From NCBI RefSeq assembly GCF_027366395.1, contig NZ_CP114771.1, positions 3,100,001-3,164,000 of the forward strand: DNA of 64,000 nucleotides. The letters are read 5' to 3'. The DNA is from Endozoicomonas sp. GU-1 (GTDB lineage: Bacteria; Pseudomonadota; Gammaproteobacteria; Pseudomonadales; Endozoicomonadaceae). Position 1 is the first letter of the stretch. Every line of letters starts with the position of its first letter. The notes below the pieces were generated by a model that saw only the letters and a program-made list of their open reading frames with translations, had not been told where the DNA came from and ran no database searches. Made by a program: the position numbers and the translations under genes. Positions 9,486 to 21,090 of the stretch are shown here, piece by piece.

Positions 9486-9507
9486 AGGAGGCAGTCCGAG
9501 AATAGAC
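9486..9507. repeat. Partial copy of the palindromic family at 632-796
   Basis: Contains AGGAGGCAGTCCGAGAATAG, close to the outer end of the palindrome overlapping epd, placed immediately after the stop of the FAD-protein gene. Only one arm is recognisable. The rest of 9508-9670 holds nothing recognised. Confidence 0.6.
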
Positions 9508-9670
9508 TCACCTCACAAAACGGAATGTTTATCCTTAATTTTTGCCACCCTCACCATGGGGTCGCCCGGACGGGTGCTATGCTCGTACCAGACGGGATGC
9601 GTGTATGCTTTCAATGTTTATCCGCATTAGTCTGGCGTTTGATGGCGGGCTGCCGGTTCTGGATTCACTG

Positions 9671-12600
9671 TCAGACATCAATCGACCGCAAAGAAACCAG
9701 TTCCATGCTATCCGCTTTTTTCCCCATAGCTGGTGAATGGCAGCAAATCGCATCTTTGATCCGGGTAATGGGCCGCAGGGCTAACTTTTTGCCCCTTAAC
9801 CCTGCCTTATAGCCCTGGTACCACTCGTAGCAGGTATACAGCACAACGCCACCGGTGAGAATGCCCGCTACAACCCCTCCGGCCAGGGTAGGTAACGGAA
9901 TGCCGGCATCCACTTCGTCGGTGTTAAGAAGGAGGGATGAAGTATCGACGTTATCGGTTATGTTAACCGATGAAGAAGCCGGTGGACTGGCCAGCTGTGA
10001 ACTTGACAGTGATGGCCTTGCAGAACGGGTCAATGCTGAAATTGACGGAGCCGTCGAGGAAGTTAATGCACTTTCCAGCTGTGAACCTGGTAGTGCTGAA
10101 GCTGGCGTTGCAGAGCTGGCTGACGCTGAAATGGTTGGAGCCAACGACGAAGTCAGTGCACTTTCCGTCTTTGAACCTGGCGTCATTGGTAATGACGTCG
10201 TCACACCGGTTGATTCTGACATTGCCGAAGCCGTTGAGGAATTTAACGCACTTTCCAGCTGTGAGTCGGGTAGCGCTGAAGTTGGCGTTGCAGAACTGGC
10301 CGACCCTGAAATGGTCTGAGACGACGAAGTAAGTGTACTTGCCAGTTGTGGACTTGACAGACCCACCGATAACGGTGATTTTGCGCTCGATAAGTAGTTC
10401 AGATAGTCAGAGCTGTCTGTAGTAGCCCGGGTTACAGTGCTATTGCCCCGTGCTTCCAGAGACGGAGCTAACACCTCAGCTGTTGTCTGGCCGTCGCCAG
10501 CTGAAGTTGGACTGGCCAGCTGTGAACTTAACATTGATGGCCTTACAGAACGGGTCAATGCTGAAATTGACGGAGCCGTCGAGGAAGTTAATGCACTTTC
10601 CAACTGTGAACCTGGTAGTGCTGAAGTTGGCGTTGCAGAGCTGGCTGACGCTGAAATTGTCGGAGCCAACGACGAAGTCAGTACACTTTCCGTCTTTGAA
10701 CCTGGCGTCATTGGTAATGACGTCGTCACACCGGTTGATTCTGACATTGCCGAAGCCGTTGAGGAATTTAACGCACTTTCCAGCTGTGAGTCGGGTAGCG
10801 CTGAAGTTGGCGTTGCAGAACTGGCCGACCCTGAAATGGTCTGAGACGACGAAGTAAGTGTACTTGCCAGTTGTGGACTTGACAGACTCACCGATAACGA
10901 TGATTTTGCGCTCGATGAGTAGTTCGGGTAATAAGGGCTGCGCTTGGTAGCCGTGGTTGCAGTGCTGTTGACCCGTGTTTCCGGAGATGGATTAAAAAAG
11001 TCAGTTGTTGTTTTATTGCTGCCAGTTGTGGTGGCCGTGGTGAGTTGTGTGGGTGGCGCGTCAGTAATTTGCCTTGGGCAGTTTGCCTTAGGGCAATCAA
11101 GATTTTTCGGCTGGTTGTTGTTGATTGTGGTGTTACAGGCACGGGTGCTAGTAGATGAACGAGCCTTTTGGCCAGCGGCTATGCCAGCGTGAGCACCCTT
11201 GATGGTAGTGTTGCAGGCAGTGGTATCGATGATGCGCACATTGCCACTTTCATCTCCATAGCCAGTGCCCACTGCGGCATAACTATAACCATCCGTTTCG
11301 TGAACTGCTGATATCTGACAATCGATAGCGGTTGTCTGGCTAATCTCATTTTTGGAGCCCGCGTCTTTTCCTAACTCGGCCACAGCAATCGCCGCAGCAG
11401 ATTCTCTATAGTATTTGTTCCAAGCTTTAATTGTCACATTTCTGGCAGTGGTGTTATGGATCGTGCACCCATGATCAAGATATGCAGTGGCAACAGCTGC
11501 CCGACCTTTGGAGTCCAATTGACTATGTTCGGCCAGAGTATGTTGGATCGTGCTTTGCTTACATTTTGCTGTTACGATTCCCGAAGCGGGTCCGTCACTT
11601 GCGGTGGAATACCCATTTAACTCAAGATGGTTTTTGATAACAGTAGTATTGCTAATATCGCAACGCCTCGCTGAGGCAACAACTACCGCAATCTTTGGGA
11701 CTTGTTTACTCTCCGCTCTTTCCTTGGAAAGTATTTCGTTATTGAAGGCATAAGTACCCTTAATTTTAATTTTTGTGCGGCCTATCGCCTGCCCCGCAAC
11801 ACCACCGGCGTAGACAAATCGCGTGTTGTCGATCAGCTTGTTATTGGTAAGTTTCGAGTTTTTGACAGTGACTTTATTCTCCATTTTACCAGCCATCAAG
11901 CCAGTGCCAGTGTAACGATTACTATTCGAATCTTTCCATTTGTCACTTCCCGTGATGATAGTGCAATTGTCAATCGAATTATTGTCCAGGGAAGCGGATC
12001 CTATGGCCTTTCCGGTTAATATTCCTACATTATAATTATAAGCTCCACTTATTGATGCGCTCATTTTCGAGTGCTTGACTTGGTTGCCTTCCAGTTTTGA
12101 GTTGTCTTTGATCTCTCCCGCCAGCATTCCAATATTTCCCGAGCCGCCTCTTCCTTCCAACTTGAACTTAGAATGTTCCACGGTGTTATTTTTCAGCAGA
12201 GCTTTGCTGGCTTCACAGGCGATTACGCCCTTATTACCGGTAAATTCCGGGACTTTTATATCTACACGAGCTTTTGTAACCACCACGTTACGTACTATTC
12301 CCCCTTTTTCCACCTGCTGGAAGAGGCAGTTATTCAGGTTGCTAATGCTCTTGCCGTTACCGTTGTATTCACCAGTGAATTCCGGGATAGGTGAATGGTT
12401 TTTGCCAGCATCAATATTAGCGATCTGTTTATACTTACCATTGGGTGGATAGCACGGCTCCTCTTTCTTCCCGATTTTGGCCAGGTCAGCCTTACTTCCA
12501 ACAGGAATCTCTGCCCCCCTGCAACCCGGCGGTATGGTTAGAGTGGTCGGTGGTGATGTTGAGAAAATTGAAGGCGAAACAGCTGAACTCGACGATTCTG

Positions 12601-14572
12601 AAGTTGTTAGTGTTGGCGATAAAGCAGGAGAACTGGGCAGCTGGGAACTTGAGAGCGATGACGATGGCGTTGCAGAGCTGGTCAACTCTGAGATTATCGG
12701 TGATGACGACGAAATAACTGCACTTTTCACCTGTGAGCTTGATAACTTTGCCGTAGGCGTTGCAGAACTGGCCAATTGTGAAGTCGTCGGAGACGACGAA
12801 GAAGCCAATGAGCTGGCTAGCTTAGAACTTGACGGCGCTGGCATTGCAGTACTGGCTGATTGTGAAAATGCCGAAGATGGCAAAGAAGCCAGCGAGCTGG
12901 TCGGGCCGGAACTTGGCAGCGTTGTCATTTGAGTTGCAGAGCTGGGCAATTCTGAAGTTGTGGGAGACAACGAAGTGGTGAGTGACCTTTCCTGCTGTGA
13001 ACTTGATCTTGATAGCACTGGCGATGGCGTTGCAGAACCGGTCAATGGTGAAACTGTCGAAGCCGACGAAGAAGCCAGTGAGCTGGTCGGCCCGGAACTT
13101 GGCAGCGCTGTCATTTGAGTTGCAGAGCTGGGCAATTCTGAAGTTGTGGGAGACAACGAAGTGGTGAGTGTCCTTTCCTGCTGTGAACTTGATCTTGATA
13201 GCACTGGCGATGGCGTTACAGAACCGGTCAATGGTGAAACTGTCGAAGCAGGCGAAGAAGCCAGTGAGCTGGTCGGCCCGGAACTTGGCAGCGCTGTCAT
13301 TTGAGTTGCAGAACTGGGCAATTCTGAAGTTGTGGGAGACAGCGAAGTGGTGAGTGACCTTTCCTGCTGTGAACTTGATCTTGATAGCACTGGCGATGGC
13401 GTTGCAGAACCGGTCAATGGTGAAACTGTCGAAGCCGACGAAGAAGCCAGTGAGCTGGTCGGCCCGGAACTTGGCAGCGTTGTCATTTGAGTTGCAGAGC
13501 TGGGCAATTCTGAAGTTGTGGGAGACAACGAAGTGGTGAGTGACCTTTCCTGCTGTGAACTTGATCTTGATAGCAATGGCGACGGTGTTGCAGAACTGTC
13601 TGATTGTGAAACTGCTGAAGACGGCGAAGAAGCCAGTGAGCTGGTCGGCCTGGAACTTGGCTGCGCTGTCATTTGAGTTGCAGAGCTGGGCAATTCTGAA
13701 GTTGTGGGAGACAACGAAGTGGTGAGTGACCTTTCCTGCTGTGAACTTGATCTTGATAGCAATGGCGATGGCGTTGCAGAACTGGTCAATGGTGAAACTG
13801 CCGAAGTCGGCGAAGAAGCCAGTGAGCTGGTCGGCCCGGAACTTGGCTGCGCTGTCATTTGAGTTGCAGAGCTGGGCAATTCTGAAGTTGTGGGAGACAA
13901 CGAAGTGGTGAGTGACCTTTCCTGCTGTGAACTTGATCTTGATAGCAATGGCGACGGTGTTGCAGAACTGTCTGATTGTGAAACTGCTGAAGACGGCGAA
14001 GAAGCCAGTGAGCTGGTCGGCCCGGGACTTGGCAGCGCTGTCATTTGAGTTGCAGAGCTAGGCAATTCTGAAGTTGTCGGAGCCTGCGACGTAGTATGTG
14101 TATTTTTCAGCTGAGAGCTTGATTGCCTTGGTGTTGGTGTTGGTGTTGGTGTTGACGTTGGTGTTGCAGAACTGGTCGATTGCAAAGTTGAGGCAGCAGT
14201 ACCAGGCGATTCTTTACTGGTTCCCGGATTTTGGTCTTGCGTCGTCTCACCCCCACAACCCGGCAGGCTGGCCAGCGCCAGACAAGCCATGGCCACCTGG
14301 TTGATAGTATTGAAATAGCTATCGGCGGGTATGGCTTTCTGGGCCAGACGCAGGGCCAGCTCTTTAGGTTGAATCTTCAGCTGTATACATGGGCCATCCG
14401 ACTGAACAGACCGTTGCCCGGGATCAAAGTCCGGATGAAAGGATTTAGCCACGGTCTTACCGACATTCCAGATACCCGACCAGCACGAACCCTCCGGGAT
14501 ATGGCCACTATCAGTGGCAGCCGAATCAGACGGTGGTGTCATGGTTACGCAGGAAGTAAGTACAGAGTGCAT
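9671..14572 (-). CDS. Giant Ser/Thr-rich repeat protein with GLUG-like beta-helix and C-terminal membrane anchor
   Basis: About 1,633 residues from the ATG at 14572; a TTG at 14620 is in frame but neither start has a strong ribosome-binding site. Order: N-terminal ~100-residue region ending in a hydrophobic stretch with a lipobox-like LPGC (Pro is unusual and the preceding segment is not a normal signal peptide); about seven tandem 62-residue Ser/Thr/Pro repeats; a middle ~450-residue region with Asn/Gly-rich GLUG-type text (EFTGEYNGNGKSISNL, then repeated N-G-ML/LL-G motifs) predicted to form a right-handed beta-helix; two further Ser-rich blocks of 175 residues; a C-terminal transmembrane segment (LAGGVVAGILTGGVVLY) and a basic tail. 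It looks like a surface-exposed, mucin-like adhesin or stalked protein. Localisation and function are inference. Confidence 0.7.
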   Translation of the reverse strand: MHSVLTSCVTMTPPSDSAATDSGHIPEGSCWSGIWNVGKTVAKSFHPDFDPGQRSVQSDGPCIQLKIQPKELALRLAQKAIPADSYFNTINQVAMACLALASLPGCGGETTQDQNPGTSKESPGTAASTLQSTSSATPTSTPTPTPTPRQSSSQLKNTHTTSQAPTTSELPSSATQMTALPSPGPTSSLASSPSSAVSQSDSSATPSPLLSRSSSQQERSLTTSLSPTTSELPSSATQMTAQPSSGPTSSLASSPTSAVSPLTSSATPSPLLSRSSSQQERSLTTSLSPTTSELPSSATQMTAQPSSRPTSSLASSPSSAVSQSDSSATPSPLLSRSSSQQERSLTTSLSPTTSELPSSATQMTTLPSSGPTSSLASSSASTVSPLTGSATPSPVLSRSSSQQERSLTTSLSPTTSELPSSATQMTALPSSGPTSSLASSPASTVSPLTGSVTPSPVLSRSSSQQERTLTTSLSPTTSELPSSATQMTALPSSGPTSSLASSSASTVSPLTGSATPSPVLSRSSSQQERSLTTSLSPTTSELPSSATQMTTLPSSGPTSSLASLPSSAFSQSASTAMPAPSSSKLASSLASSSSPTTSQLASSATPTAKLSSSQVKSAVISSSSPIISELTSSATPSSSLSSSQLPSSPALSPTLTTSESSSSAVSPSIFSTSPPTTLTIPPGCRGAEIPVGSKADLAKIGKKEEPCYPPNGKYKQIANIDAGKNHSPIPEFTGEYNGNGKSISNLNNCLFQQVEKGGIVRNVVVTKARVDIKVPEFTGNKGVIACEASKALLKNNTVEHSKFKLEGRGGSGNIGMLAGEIKDNSKLEGNQVKHSKMSASISGAYNYNVGILTGKAIGSASLDNNSIDNCTIITGSDKWKDSNSNRYTGTGLMAGKMENKVTVKNSKLTNNKLIDNTRFVYAGGVAGQAIGRTKIKIKGTYAFNNEILSKERAESKQVPKIAVVVASARRCDISNTTVIKNHLELNGYSTASDGPASGIVTAKCKQSTIQHTLAEHSQLDSKGRAAVATAYLDHGCTIHNTTARNVTIKAWNKYYRESAAAIAVAELGKDAGSKNEISQTTAIDCQISAVHETDGYSYAAVGTGYGDESGNVRIIDTTACNTTIKGAHAGIAAGQKARSSTSTRACNTTINNNQPKNLDCPKANCPRQITDAPPTQLTTATTTGSNKTTTDFFNPSPETRVNSTATTATKRSPYYPNYSSSAKSSLSVSLSSPQLASTLTSSSQTISGSASSATPTSALPDSQLESALNSSTASAMSESTGVTTSLPMTPGSKTESVLTSSLAPTISASASSATPTSALPGSQLESALTSSTAPSISALTRSVRPSMLSSQLASPTSAGDGQTTAEVLAPSLEARGNSTVTRATTDSSDYLNYLSSAKSPLSVGLSSPQLASTLTSSSQTISGSASSATPTSALPDSQLESALNSSTASAMSESTGVTTSLPMTPGSKTESALTSSLAPTISASASSATPASALPGSQLESALTSSTAPSISALTRSARPSLSSSQLASPPASSSVNITDNVDTSSLLLNTDEVDAGIPLPTLAGGVVAGILTGGVVLYTCYEWYQGYKAGLRGKKLALRPITRIKDAICCHSPAMGKKADSMELVSLRSIDV
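9984..11020. repeat. Tandem 525-bp duplication within the giant gene
   Basis: Two adjacent copies, 9984-10508 and 10509-~11020, have a constant offset of 525 bp (for example ATGGTCTGAG at 10311 and 10836). 525 is a multiple of three, so the reading frame is kept and 175 residues are duplicated. Similarity is very high over the first ~350 bp and lower over the rest. Confidence 0.85.
12826..14127. repeat. 186-bp tandem repeat, about 7 copies, in frame
   Basis: Repeats encode 62-residue units beginning SSSQQERSLTTS and containing SPTTSELPSSATQ. Opposite-strand open frames recur exactly every 186 bp (12982, 13168, 13354, 13540, 13726), confirming the period. The inner five or six copies are nearly identical, while the outer ones diverge, as expected for recent unequal exchange. 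Confidence 0.9.
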
Positions 14573-14686
14573 TTCAAAGTTTCCGAGGTTACAGGATTCG
14601 GAATACAAATGTAGATGCAAATAAGAATGATTGTTTTTTATTTTTAACAGTACCGGGATTACTGAGCGTTCCTGGCAGAAATGTTC

Positions 14687-14714
14687 CTGGCTGACAGCGC
14701 TTGCTGCCAGCCAG
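14687..14714 (-). terminator. Hairpin after pntB
   Basis: Twelve-base arms CTGGCTGACAGC (14687-14698) and GCTGCCAGCCAG (14703-14714), nearly fully paired, 14 bases beyond the pntB stop. On the minus strand a short T-rich stretch follows. A likely intrinsic terminator for pntAB. Confidence 0.6.
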
Positions 14715-14727
14715 ACAGGAGGGAATA

Positions 14728-16128
14728 TCAGAACTGTTTGAGAATCTGCTCAACACTGTCGGTGGCATCACCAAACAGCATACGGCTGTTGTCACGGAAG
14801 AACAGTGGGTTCTGAACACCCGCATAACCGGTCGCCATCGAGCGTTTGAAGACAATCACTTCTCCGGCTTCCCAGACCCGCAATACCGGCATGCCGGCGA
14901 TTGGGCTGTTGGGATCTTCAGCCGCCGCCGGGTTCACCGTGTCGTTGGCACCGATCACCAGAACCGTATCGGTATCGGCAAAGTCATCGTTGATTTCATC
15001 CATCTCTTCCACGATGTCATAAGGCACCTTTGCCTCAGCCAGCAGTACATTCATATGGCCCGGCAGACGACCGGCCACCGGATGGATACCGAAACGAACC
15101 TTGATCCCACGGTCCCGCAGCTTCTTGACCAGGTCACGAACCGGGTGCTGAGCCTGGGCAACCGCCATACCATAGCCAGGCGTGATAATAACGCTGGTGG
15201 AGTTCTTCAGCTGTTCCGCAACGTCTTCTGCGCTGACTTCGGTATACTCACCCTGATCACCACCTTCAACGATCGTCCCCTCTGCGGTACCAAAGCCACC
15301 CAGAATCACCGAAATAAACGACCGATTCATGGCTGCGCACATCAGGTAAGAGAGGATGGCACCGGAAGATCCCACCATGGCACCGGTAATGATCAGCAGG
15401 TTGTTGCCCAGCATAAAGCCAGTCATGGCCGCCGCCAGACCTGAGTAAGCGTTCAGCATGGAGACCACCACCGGCATATCGGCACCGCCAATACCCAGCA
15501 CCAGGGTGATACCAAAGGCAAAGGCCAGCAGGGTGACCAGCACCAGGGCCAGAATACTGTGCTGCTGTACATAGACAACCCCCATCAACACCGCCAGGCC
15601 AAGGATAGCCAGGTTGCTCCAGTGCTTACCGGGCAGTGATACCGGACGGCTGGAAATCTTGCCATGAAGCTTCAACGCCGCCACCACCGAGCCACTGAAC
15701 GTCACCGCACCAATAATAATCCCGATAAAGATTTCCGAACTGTGAATCAACTGCTCAGCGGACATGACCAGGTCTTTCAACTGGCCAGCCAGTGAGTCAT
15801 TGACTTCCAGCGCACTGGCAAAACCAATCAGTACGGCGGCCAGACCACCAAAGCCGTTCAGAATGGCCACCAGCTGTGGCATTTCCGTCATCTGGACTTT
15901 AATCGCCAGATAAAGACCAACACCCGCACCCACTATCATGCAGAGCGTTACCAGGGTAATACCGGCAATATGGGCATGAGCCAGGGTGGCCAGTACGGCC
16001 ACCACCATCCCGGTGATGCCGTAGATATTGCCGTTTTTTGCCGTATCCTGTCGGCTAAGCCCGGCAAGACTCATAACAAACATTAATGCAGCGACCAGAT
16101 AAGCCGCTACCAGTAATCCTTCAGACAT
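14728..16128 (-). CDS. pntB: NAD(P) transhydrogenase subunit beta
   Basis: Inner-membrane subunit of proton-translocating transhydrogenase (NADH + NADP+ to NAD+ + NADPH). 466 residues, the usual length. The N-terminal half has about nine transmembrane segments ([20 protein letters not shown]...); the C-terminal domain III binds NADP(H) and shows [39 protein letters not shown] text, [12 protein letters not shown] and [12 protein letters not shown]. It starts 15 bases downstream of pntA in the same operon. Confidence 0.97.
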   Translation of the reverse strand: MSEGLLVAAYLVAALMFVMSLAGLSRQDTAKNGNIYGITGMVVAVLATLAHAHIAGITLVTLCMIVGAGVGLYLAIKVQMTEMPQLVAILNGFGGLAAVLIGFASALEVNDSLAGQLKDLVMSAEQLIHSSEIFIGIIIGAVTFSGSVVAALKLHGKISSRPVSLPGKHWSNLAILGLAVLMGVVYVQQHSILALVLVTLLAFAFGITLVLGIGGADMPVVVSMLNAYSGLAAAMTGFMLGNNLLIITGAMVGSSGAILSYLMCAAMNRSFISVILGGFGTAEGTIVEGGDQGEYTEVSAEDVAEQLKNSTSVIITPGYGMAVAQAQHPVRDLVKKLRDRGIKVRFGIHPVAGRLPGHMNVLLAEAKVPYDIVEEMDEINDDFADTDTVLVIGANDTVNPAAAEDPNSPIAGMPVLRVWEAGEVIVFKRSMATGYAGVQNPLFFRDNSRMLFGDATDSVEQILKQF

Positions 16129-16143
16129 TGCGAGCGACTCCTG

Positions 16144-17676
16144 TTAATCCAGACGGAACATCTTGAGCATCCGCTGGGTAACAGCGAATCCACCAACAAT
16201 ATTGATGACAGCGACCGTGATGGCAATACCCGACAGGGCAAGGACGATATTGTTGTCACTGCCCATCTGGACCAGACCACCAACCACCACAATGCCGCTG
16301 ATGGCGTTGGTAACACTCATCAATGGTGTATGCAGCGCAGACGTCACATTCCAGATTACGTAATAGCCGACGATGGAAGCGAGGACAAAAACGGTGAAAT
16401 GTTCCAGGAAACTGCCGGGGGCCGAGTTAGCCACACAACCAAAGAGGACAGCACCGACAGCCATCAGCACCGGCTTCAGCCAGGGCCTGGCCTTTGCTTC
16501 CTGCTCGGGCTCTTTAGCCATCACCGGTTCCGGCCCGGCAGCCGGGGCGGCACTGACTTTCACCGGGGGTGGTGGCCAGGTGATGCTGCCGTCACGGATC
16601 ACGGTCAGGCCACGGATCACTTCATCATCAAAGTTGATATCAATCTGCCCATCCTTGTTTGGACAGAGCAGCTTCAGCAGATTCACCAGGTTAGTGCCGT
16701 ACAGTTGCGATGACTGGGTGGGCAGACGACTCGGCAGATCGGTATAACCGATCACTTTTACGCCATGGGCAACGGTGATCTGGTCCTTGACGGTACATGC
16801 ACAGTTACCGCCGGTCTGGGCAGCCAGATCGACAATAACACTGCCGGGCTTCATGGCCTTGACCATGTCTTCGGTGATCAGCTTTGGTGCCGGTTTACCG
16901 GGAATAAGCGCCGTGGTGATGATGATATCAACGTCTCTGGCCTGCTCCATAAAGAGCGCCATCTCAGCATCAATAAACGCCTGGCTCATCTCCTTGGCAT
17001 ACCCATCGGAAGAGTCCTGCTCTTCTTCATAATCCAGCTCAAGGAACTCGGCCCCCATACTCTCAACCTGTTCCTTCACTTCAGGCCGGGTATCGAAGGC
17101 ACGCACAATGGCACCCATGCTGCCCGCTGCACCCAGGGCAGCCAGGCCAGCAACACCGGCACCAATGACCAGCACCTTGGCTGGAGGAATTTTACCGGCC
17201 GCCGTGATCTGGCCATTAAAGAAGCGGCCAAACTCGTGGGATGCCTCAACCACCGCACGATAGCCACCAATATTGGCCATTGAACTCAGGGCATCCAGGG
17301 ACTGTGAGCGCGACAGGCGCGGTACGCCGTCCATTGCCAGAATGTTCACATTACGCTGGCTAAGCTTATTCATCAGCGCTTCATTCTGGGCAGGCCAAAT
17401 GAAGCTGGCCAGGGTAGCGCCATCTTTAAGCAGTGCAATTTCATCATCAATGGGCGCGTTCACCTTGAGAATAATGTCTGAGTTCCAGACCTCATCACGA
17501 TCAACGACCCGGGCACCAGCCTGAGTAAATGCTTCATCCCCAAAGTTCGCTTTTACCCCTGCACCTCGTTCAACGACGACGTCAAAACCGAGCTTCTGCA
17601 ACTTGCCCACTGTATCGGGCGTTGCAGCAACACGATTCTCGTTTTCCTGGACCTCTCCAGGGATCCCTATGCGCAT
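16144..17676 (-). CDS. pntA: NAD(P) transhydrogenase subunit alpha
   Basis: 510 residues from the ATG at 17676 (MRIGIPGE, matching E. coli); a GTG three codons upstream is possible, and no clear ribosome-binding site separates them. Domain I (residues ~1-380) binds NAD(H): [40 protein letters not shown], Rossmann loop [39 protein letters not shown]. The C-terminal ~130 residues hold about four transmembrane helices, as in the single-chain enterobacterial form. First gene of the pntAB operon; the enzyme supplies NADPH for glutathione reductase (gor at 39487) and biosynthesis. Confidence 0.97.
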   Translation of the reverse strand: MRIGIPGEVQENENRVAATPDTVGKLQKLGFDVVVERGAGVKANFGDEAFTQAGARVVDRDEVWNSDIILKVNAPIDDEIALLKDGATLASFIWPAQNEALMNKLSQRNVNILAMDGVPRLSRSQSLDALSSMANIGGYRAVVEASHEFGRFFNGQITAAGKIPPAKVLVIGAGVAGLAALGAAGSMGAIVRAFDTRPEVKEQVESMGAEFLELDYEEEQDSSDGYAKEMSQAFIDAEMALFMEQARDVDIIITTALIPGKPAPKLITEDMVKAMKPGSVIVDLAAQTGGNCACTVKDQITVAHGVKVIGYTDLPSRLPTQSSQLYGTNLVNLLKLLCPNKDGQIDINFDDEVIRGLTVIRDGSITWPPPPVKVSAAPAAGPEPVMAKEPEQEAKARPWLKPVLMAVGAVLFGCVANSAPGSFLEHFTVFVLASIVGYYVIWNVTSALHTPLMSVTNAISGIVVVGGLVQMGSDNNIVLALSGIAITVAVINIVGGFAVTQRMLKMFRLD

Positions 17677-18249
17677 AACGGTCACCGGAAGCTAAATTAA
17701 TAGACTTTTCATTCAGTGCATCAGCACTTCTGAACCGGATACAAGGAGCCAGTTCAGAGTGCTTACCCCAATCAACAATGCTGAAACTTTTACTGTGAAA
17801 ACGACCAACATTCTTACCTGATTTGTACATTGACAAGATCACAGGAACCGACAACATACGACATCATTCTTACACCAAAAATTCAGGCATATTGAGCTGT
17901 TTCATAAGATGGAAGCCCCGTGCAGGCAGCCTGTCTCAGAAGCCCTTCTTATAAATCAGGGCACACATAGTAAGTGATTTTTTGACAAAGTGGTAATTAA
18001 CAACACTTGTTGGTGGGATTACCTATTTACCTGTATGCCGAAAACTTTGGCCAACTTTGAAAATCCACAGGCAATCTTGCCCAGGCACTATCGGTCAGTG
18101 TTGAGTGATGAAATGTTAATTGTGGGTATGAAAGACGGAGAGAATCATCCCAAAAGGACAGGCAAACTGAGAAATAAGGTTGGATTTATAAGGCTACGGT
18201 TGTGTAGATCGGCTACCAGACTCCACACCACACATTGGCCAAAGCAGTG
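17677..18249. other. Intergenic region between pntA and glpK
   Basis: About 570 bases. It contains the pntA promoter region on the minus strand. Open frames here (for example 17990-18259 on plus) have no family features or credible ribosome-binding site. No repeat or RNA gene was recognised. Confidence 0.4.
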
Positions 18250-18274
18250 CTCAGGGTAGCAAGCGCACCCTGAG
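18250..18274 (-). terminator. Hairpin after glpK
   Basis: Perfect 8-bp arms CTCAGGGT (18250-18257) and ACCCTGAG (18267-18274), 17 bases past the glpK stop. On the minus strand a short T triplet follows a few bases later, so termination is plausible but weak. Confidence 0.5.
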
Positions 18275-18291
18275 CCCGTGAACACTTGTGT

Positions 18292-19818
<1,527 letters not shown>

Positions 19819-19875
19819 TTAGCTGGCAGGGGTATCATCACCCCTACCTTCTCACAAAAATCGGCTAATAATCGA

Positions 19876-20694
19876 TCAGGCGGTTCTGATTTCACAACCA
19901 GGTGTGGCGCACACAGCAGGTTCTACCTGCTTGCCCAGCACATTGATGTAAAGCCATGCGCCGGTCATGGCACCACAGATTGGAGCAACAATCGGTACCC
20001 AGAAATAGGGGTTGGCTCGTGCACCCGTCAGCGCCACTTCGCCCCAGCCAGCAAAAAACGCGAAGAGTTTCGGGCCAAAATCCCGTGCCGGATTCATGGC
20101 AAAACCGGTCAGAGGGCCGAAAGATGCCCCGATAACCGCGATAAGAATACCGATCAAAAGAGCGGAAAGTGCACCGTTGGAAACACCATTATTATCATCA
20201 CCAATGGCCAGAATCCCGCCCATCAGCACAGCGGTAATGACGAACTCAACAGCGAAGGCCTGCAGGTTAGTGAGTGACGAGTGGGCATAAGTGGAGAAAA
20301 TACCCGCTGTGGCCAGACTCTTCTCAGAGCCACGAATAATATTATGGGCCAACTCATAATCAGCGAATAAGCCACTGTACAGGAAGTAAACCAGGGCCGC
20401 AGCGCAGAATGCACCCAGTACCTGGGCAATAATAAAGGGAATGACCTTTTGCTTGTTGAAGCCTTTAAAGACAGTTAACGCAAGCGTCACGGCCGGATTC
20501 AGGTGAGCACCGGAGATGCCGCCGGTCACATAGATGGCAATGGCAACACCAAGACCCCAGACGATGGATATTTCCCACTGGCCGAAATCAACACCGGCCA
20601 GAACCAGCGCCGCTACACAACCCGCACCAAAGAAAATAAGAAGCCCGGTGCCAATAAACTCGGCAAGACATTCCCCCAGCAATGATTTTCTCAT
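19876..20694 (-). CDS. glpF: Glycerol uptake facilitator (aquaglyceroporin)
   Basis: 272 residues from the ATG at 20694, chosen over an upstream ATG (20730) because AGGTGGA precedes it and MRKSLLGECLAEFIGTG aligns with the family start. Six transmembrane helices; both NPA boxes are present (SGAHLNPAVTLAL near residue 65 and FAMNPARDFGPK near 205). The second NPA is followed by Arg, typical of glycerol facilitators. A C-terminal Cys-containing tail matches E. coli GlpF style. Inner-membrane channel feeding GlpK, encoded just downstream. Confidence 0.96.
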   Translation of the reverse strand: MRKSLLGECLAEFIGTGLLIFFGAGCVAALVLAGVDFGQWEISIVWGLGVAIAIYVTGGISGAHLNPAVTLALTVFKGFNKQKVIPFIIAQVLGAFCAAALVYFLYSGLFADYELAHNIIRGSEKSLATAGIFSTYAHSSLTNLQAFAVEFVITAVLMGGILAIGDDNNGVSNGALSALLIGILIAVIGASFGPLTGFAMNPARDFGPKLFAFFAGWGEVALTGARANPYFWVPIVAPICGAMTGAWLYINVLGKQVEPAVCATPGCEIRTA

Positions 20695-21090
20695 AATGGC
20701 TACTTCCACCTGCTTCACGCAGATCAACAATTATTAGTTAAGGCAGTGTCGTAAATACTGAATTCAGCAAATGCCTTGTTGGCGGCGAATTTTTACAAAC
20801 AACAACAAACATTATCAATCCTGAAAGGTTGATATAAATCAATCAATTACCCATAAAGAAGGCTAATTGCGGGAAATACGCACAAAGCCAATCCACAAAA
20901 CAACATTAATTTTCATGCGCCTCATGAACTTCGATTAATCATTAACCACACCCGGAAAATTCTGATGTTCGCTTTTTGTCGGACCAGATAACCATTCGTG
21001 CTTTTTTGTTGATTTGTGTCATTTGCTAAATATTGCCGTTTATTTATAGTGCGCGCCGCGAACATAAACGAACATGTAAGAGCAAATTCA
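20695..21090. promoter_or_regulatory. Divergent glpFK / glpABC control region
   Basis: About 395 bases between divergent operons. GlpR-like half-sites occur: ATGTTCGC at 20965-20972 and two direct copies of CGAACAT at 21059-21065 and 21069-21075, close to the glpA start; E. coli GlpR operators are built from these half-sites. No convincing CRP site was found. Because the adjacent glpR is destroyed, these operators may have no cognate repressor unless another copy exists elsewhere. Confidence 0.5.

Noticed and set aside
12982..13911. Five plus-strand open frames of exactly 61 codons with near-identical peptides
   Set aside because: They are the antisense of the 186-bp repeat in the giant minus-strand gene; the period explains them and no ribosome-binding sites are present.
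12826..14127. Possible CRISPR array
   Set aside because: Repeats are contiguous 186-bp coding units with no unique spacers and no cas genes nearby.
17582..17857. Minus-strand open frame upstream of pntA
   Set aside because: Overlaps the pntA start in another frame; its C-terminal part is antisense-free text of pntA read out of frame.
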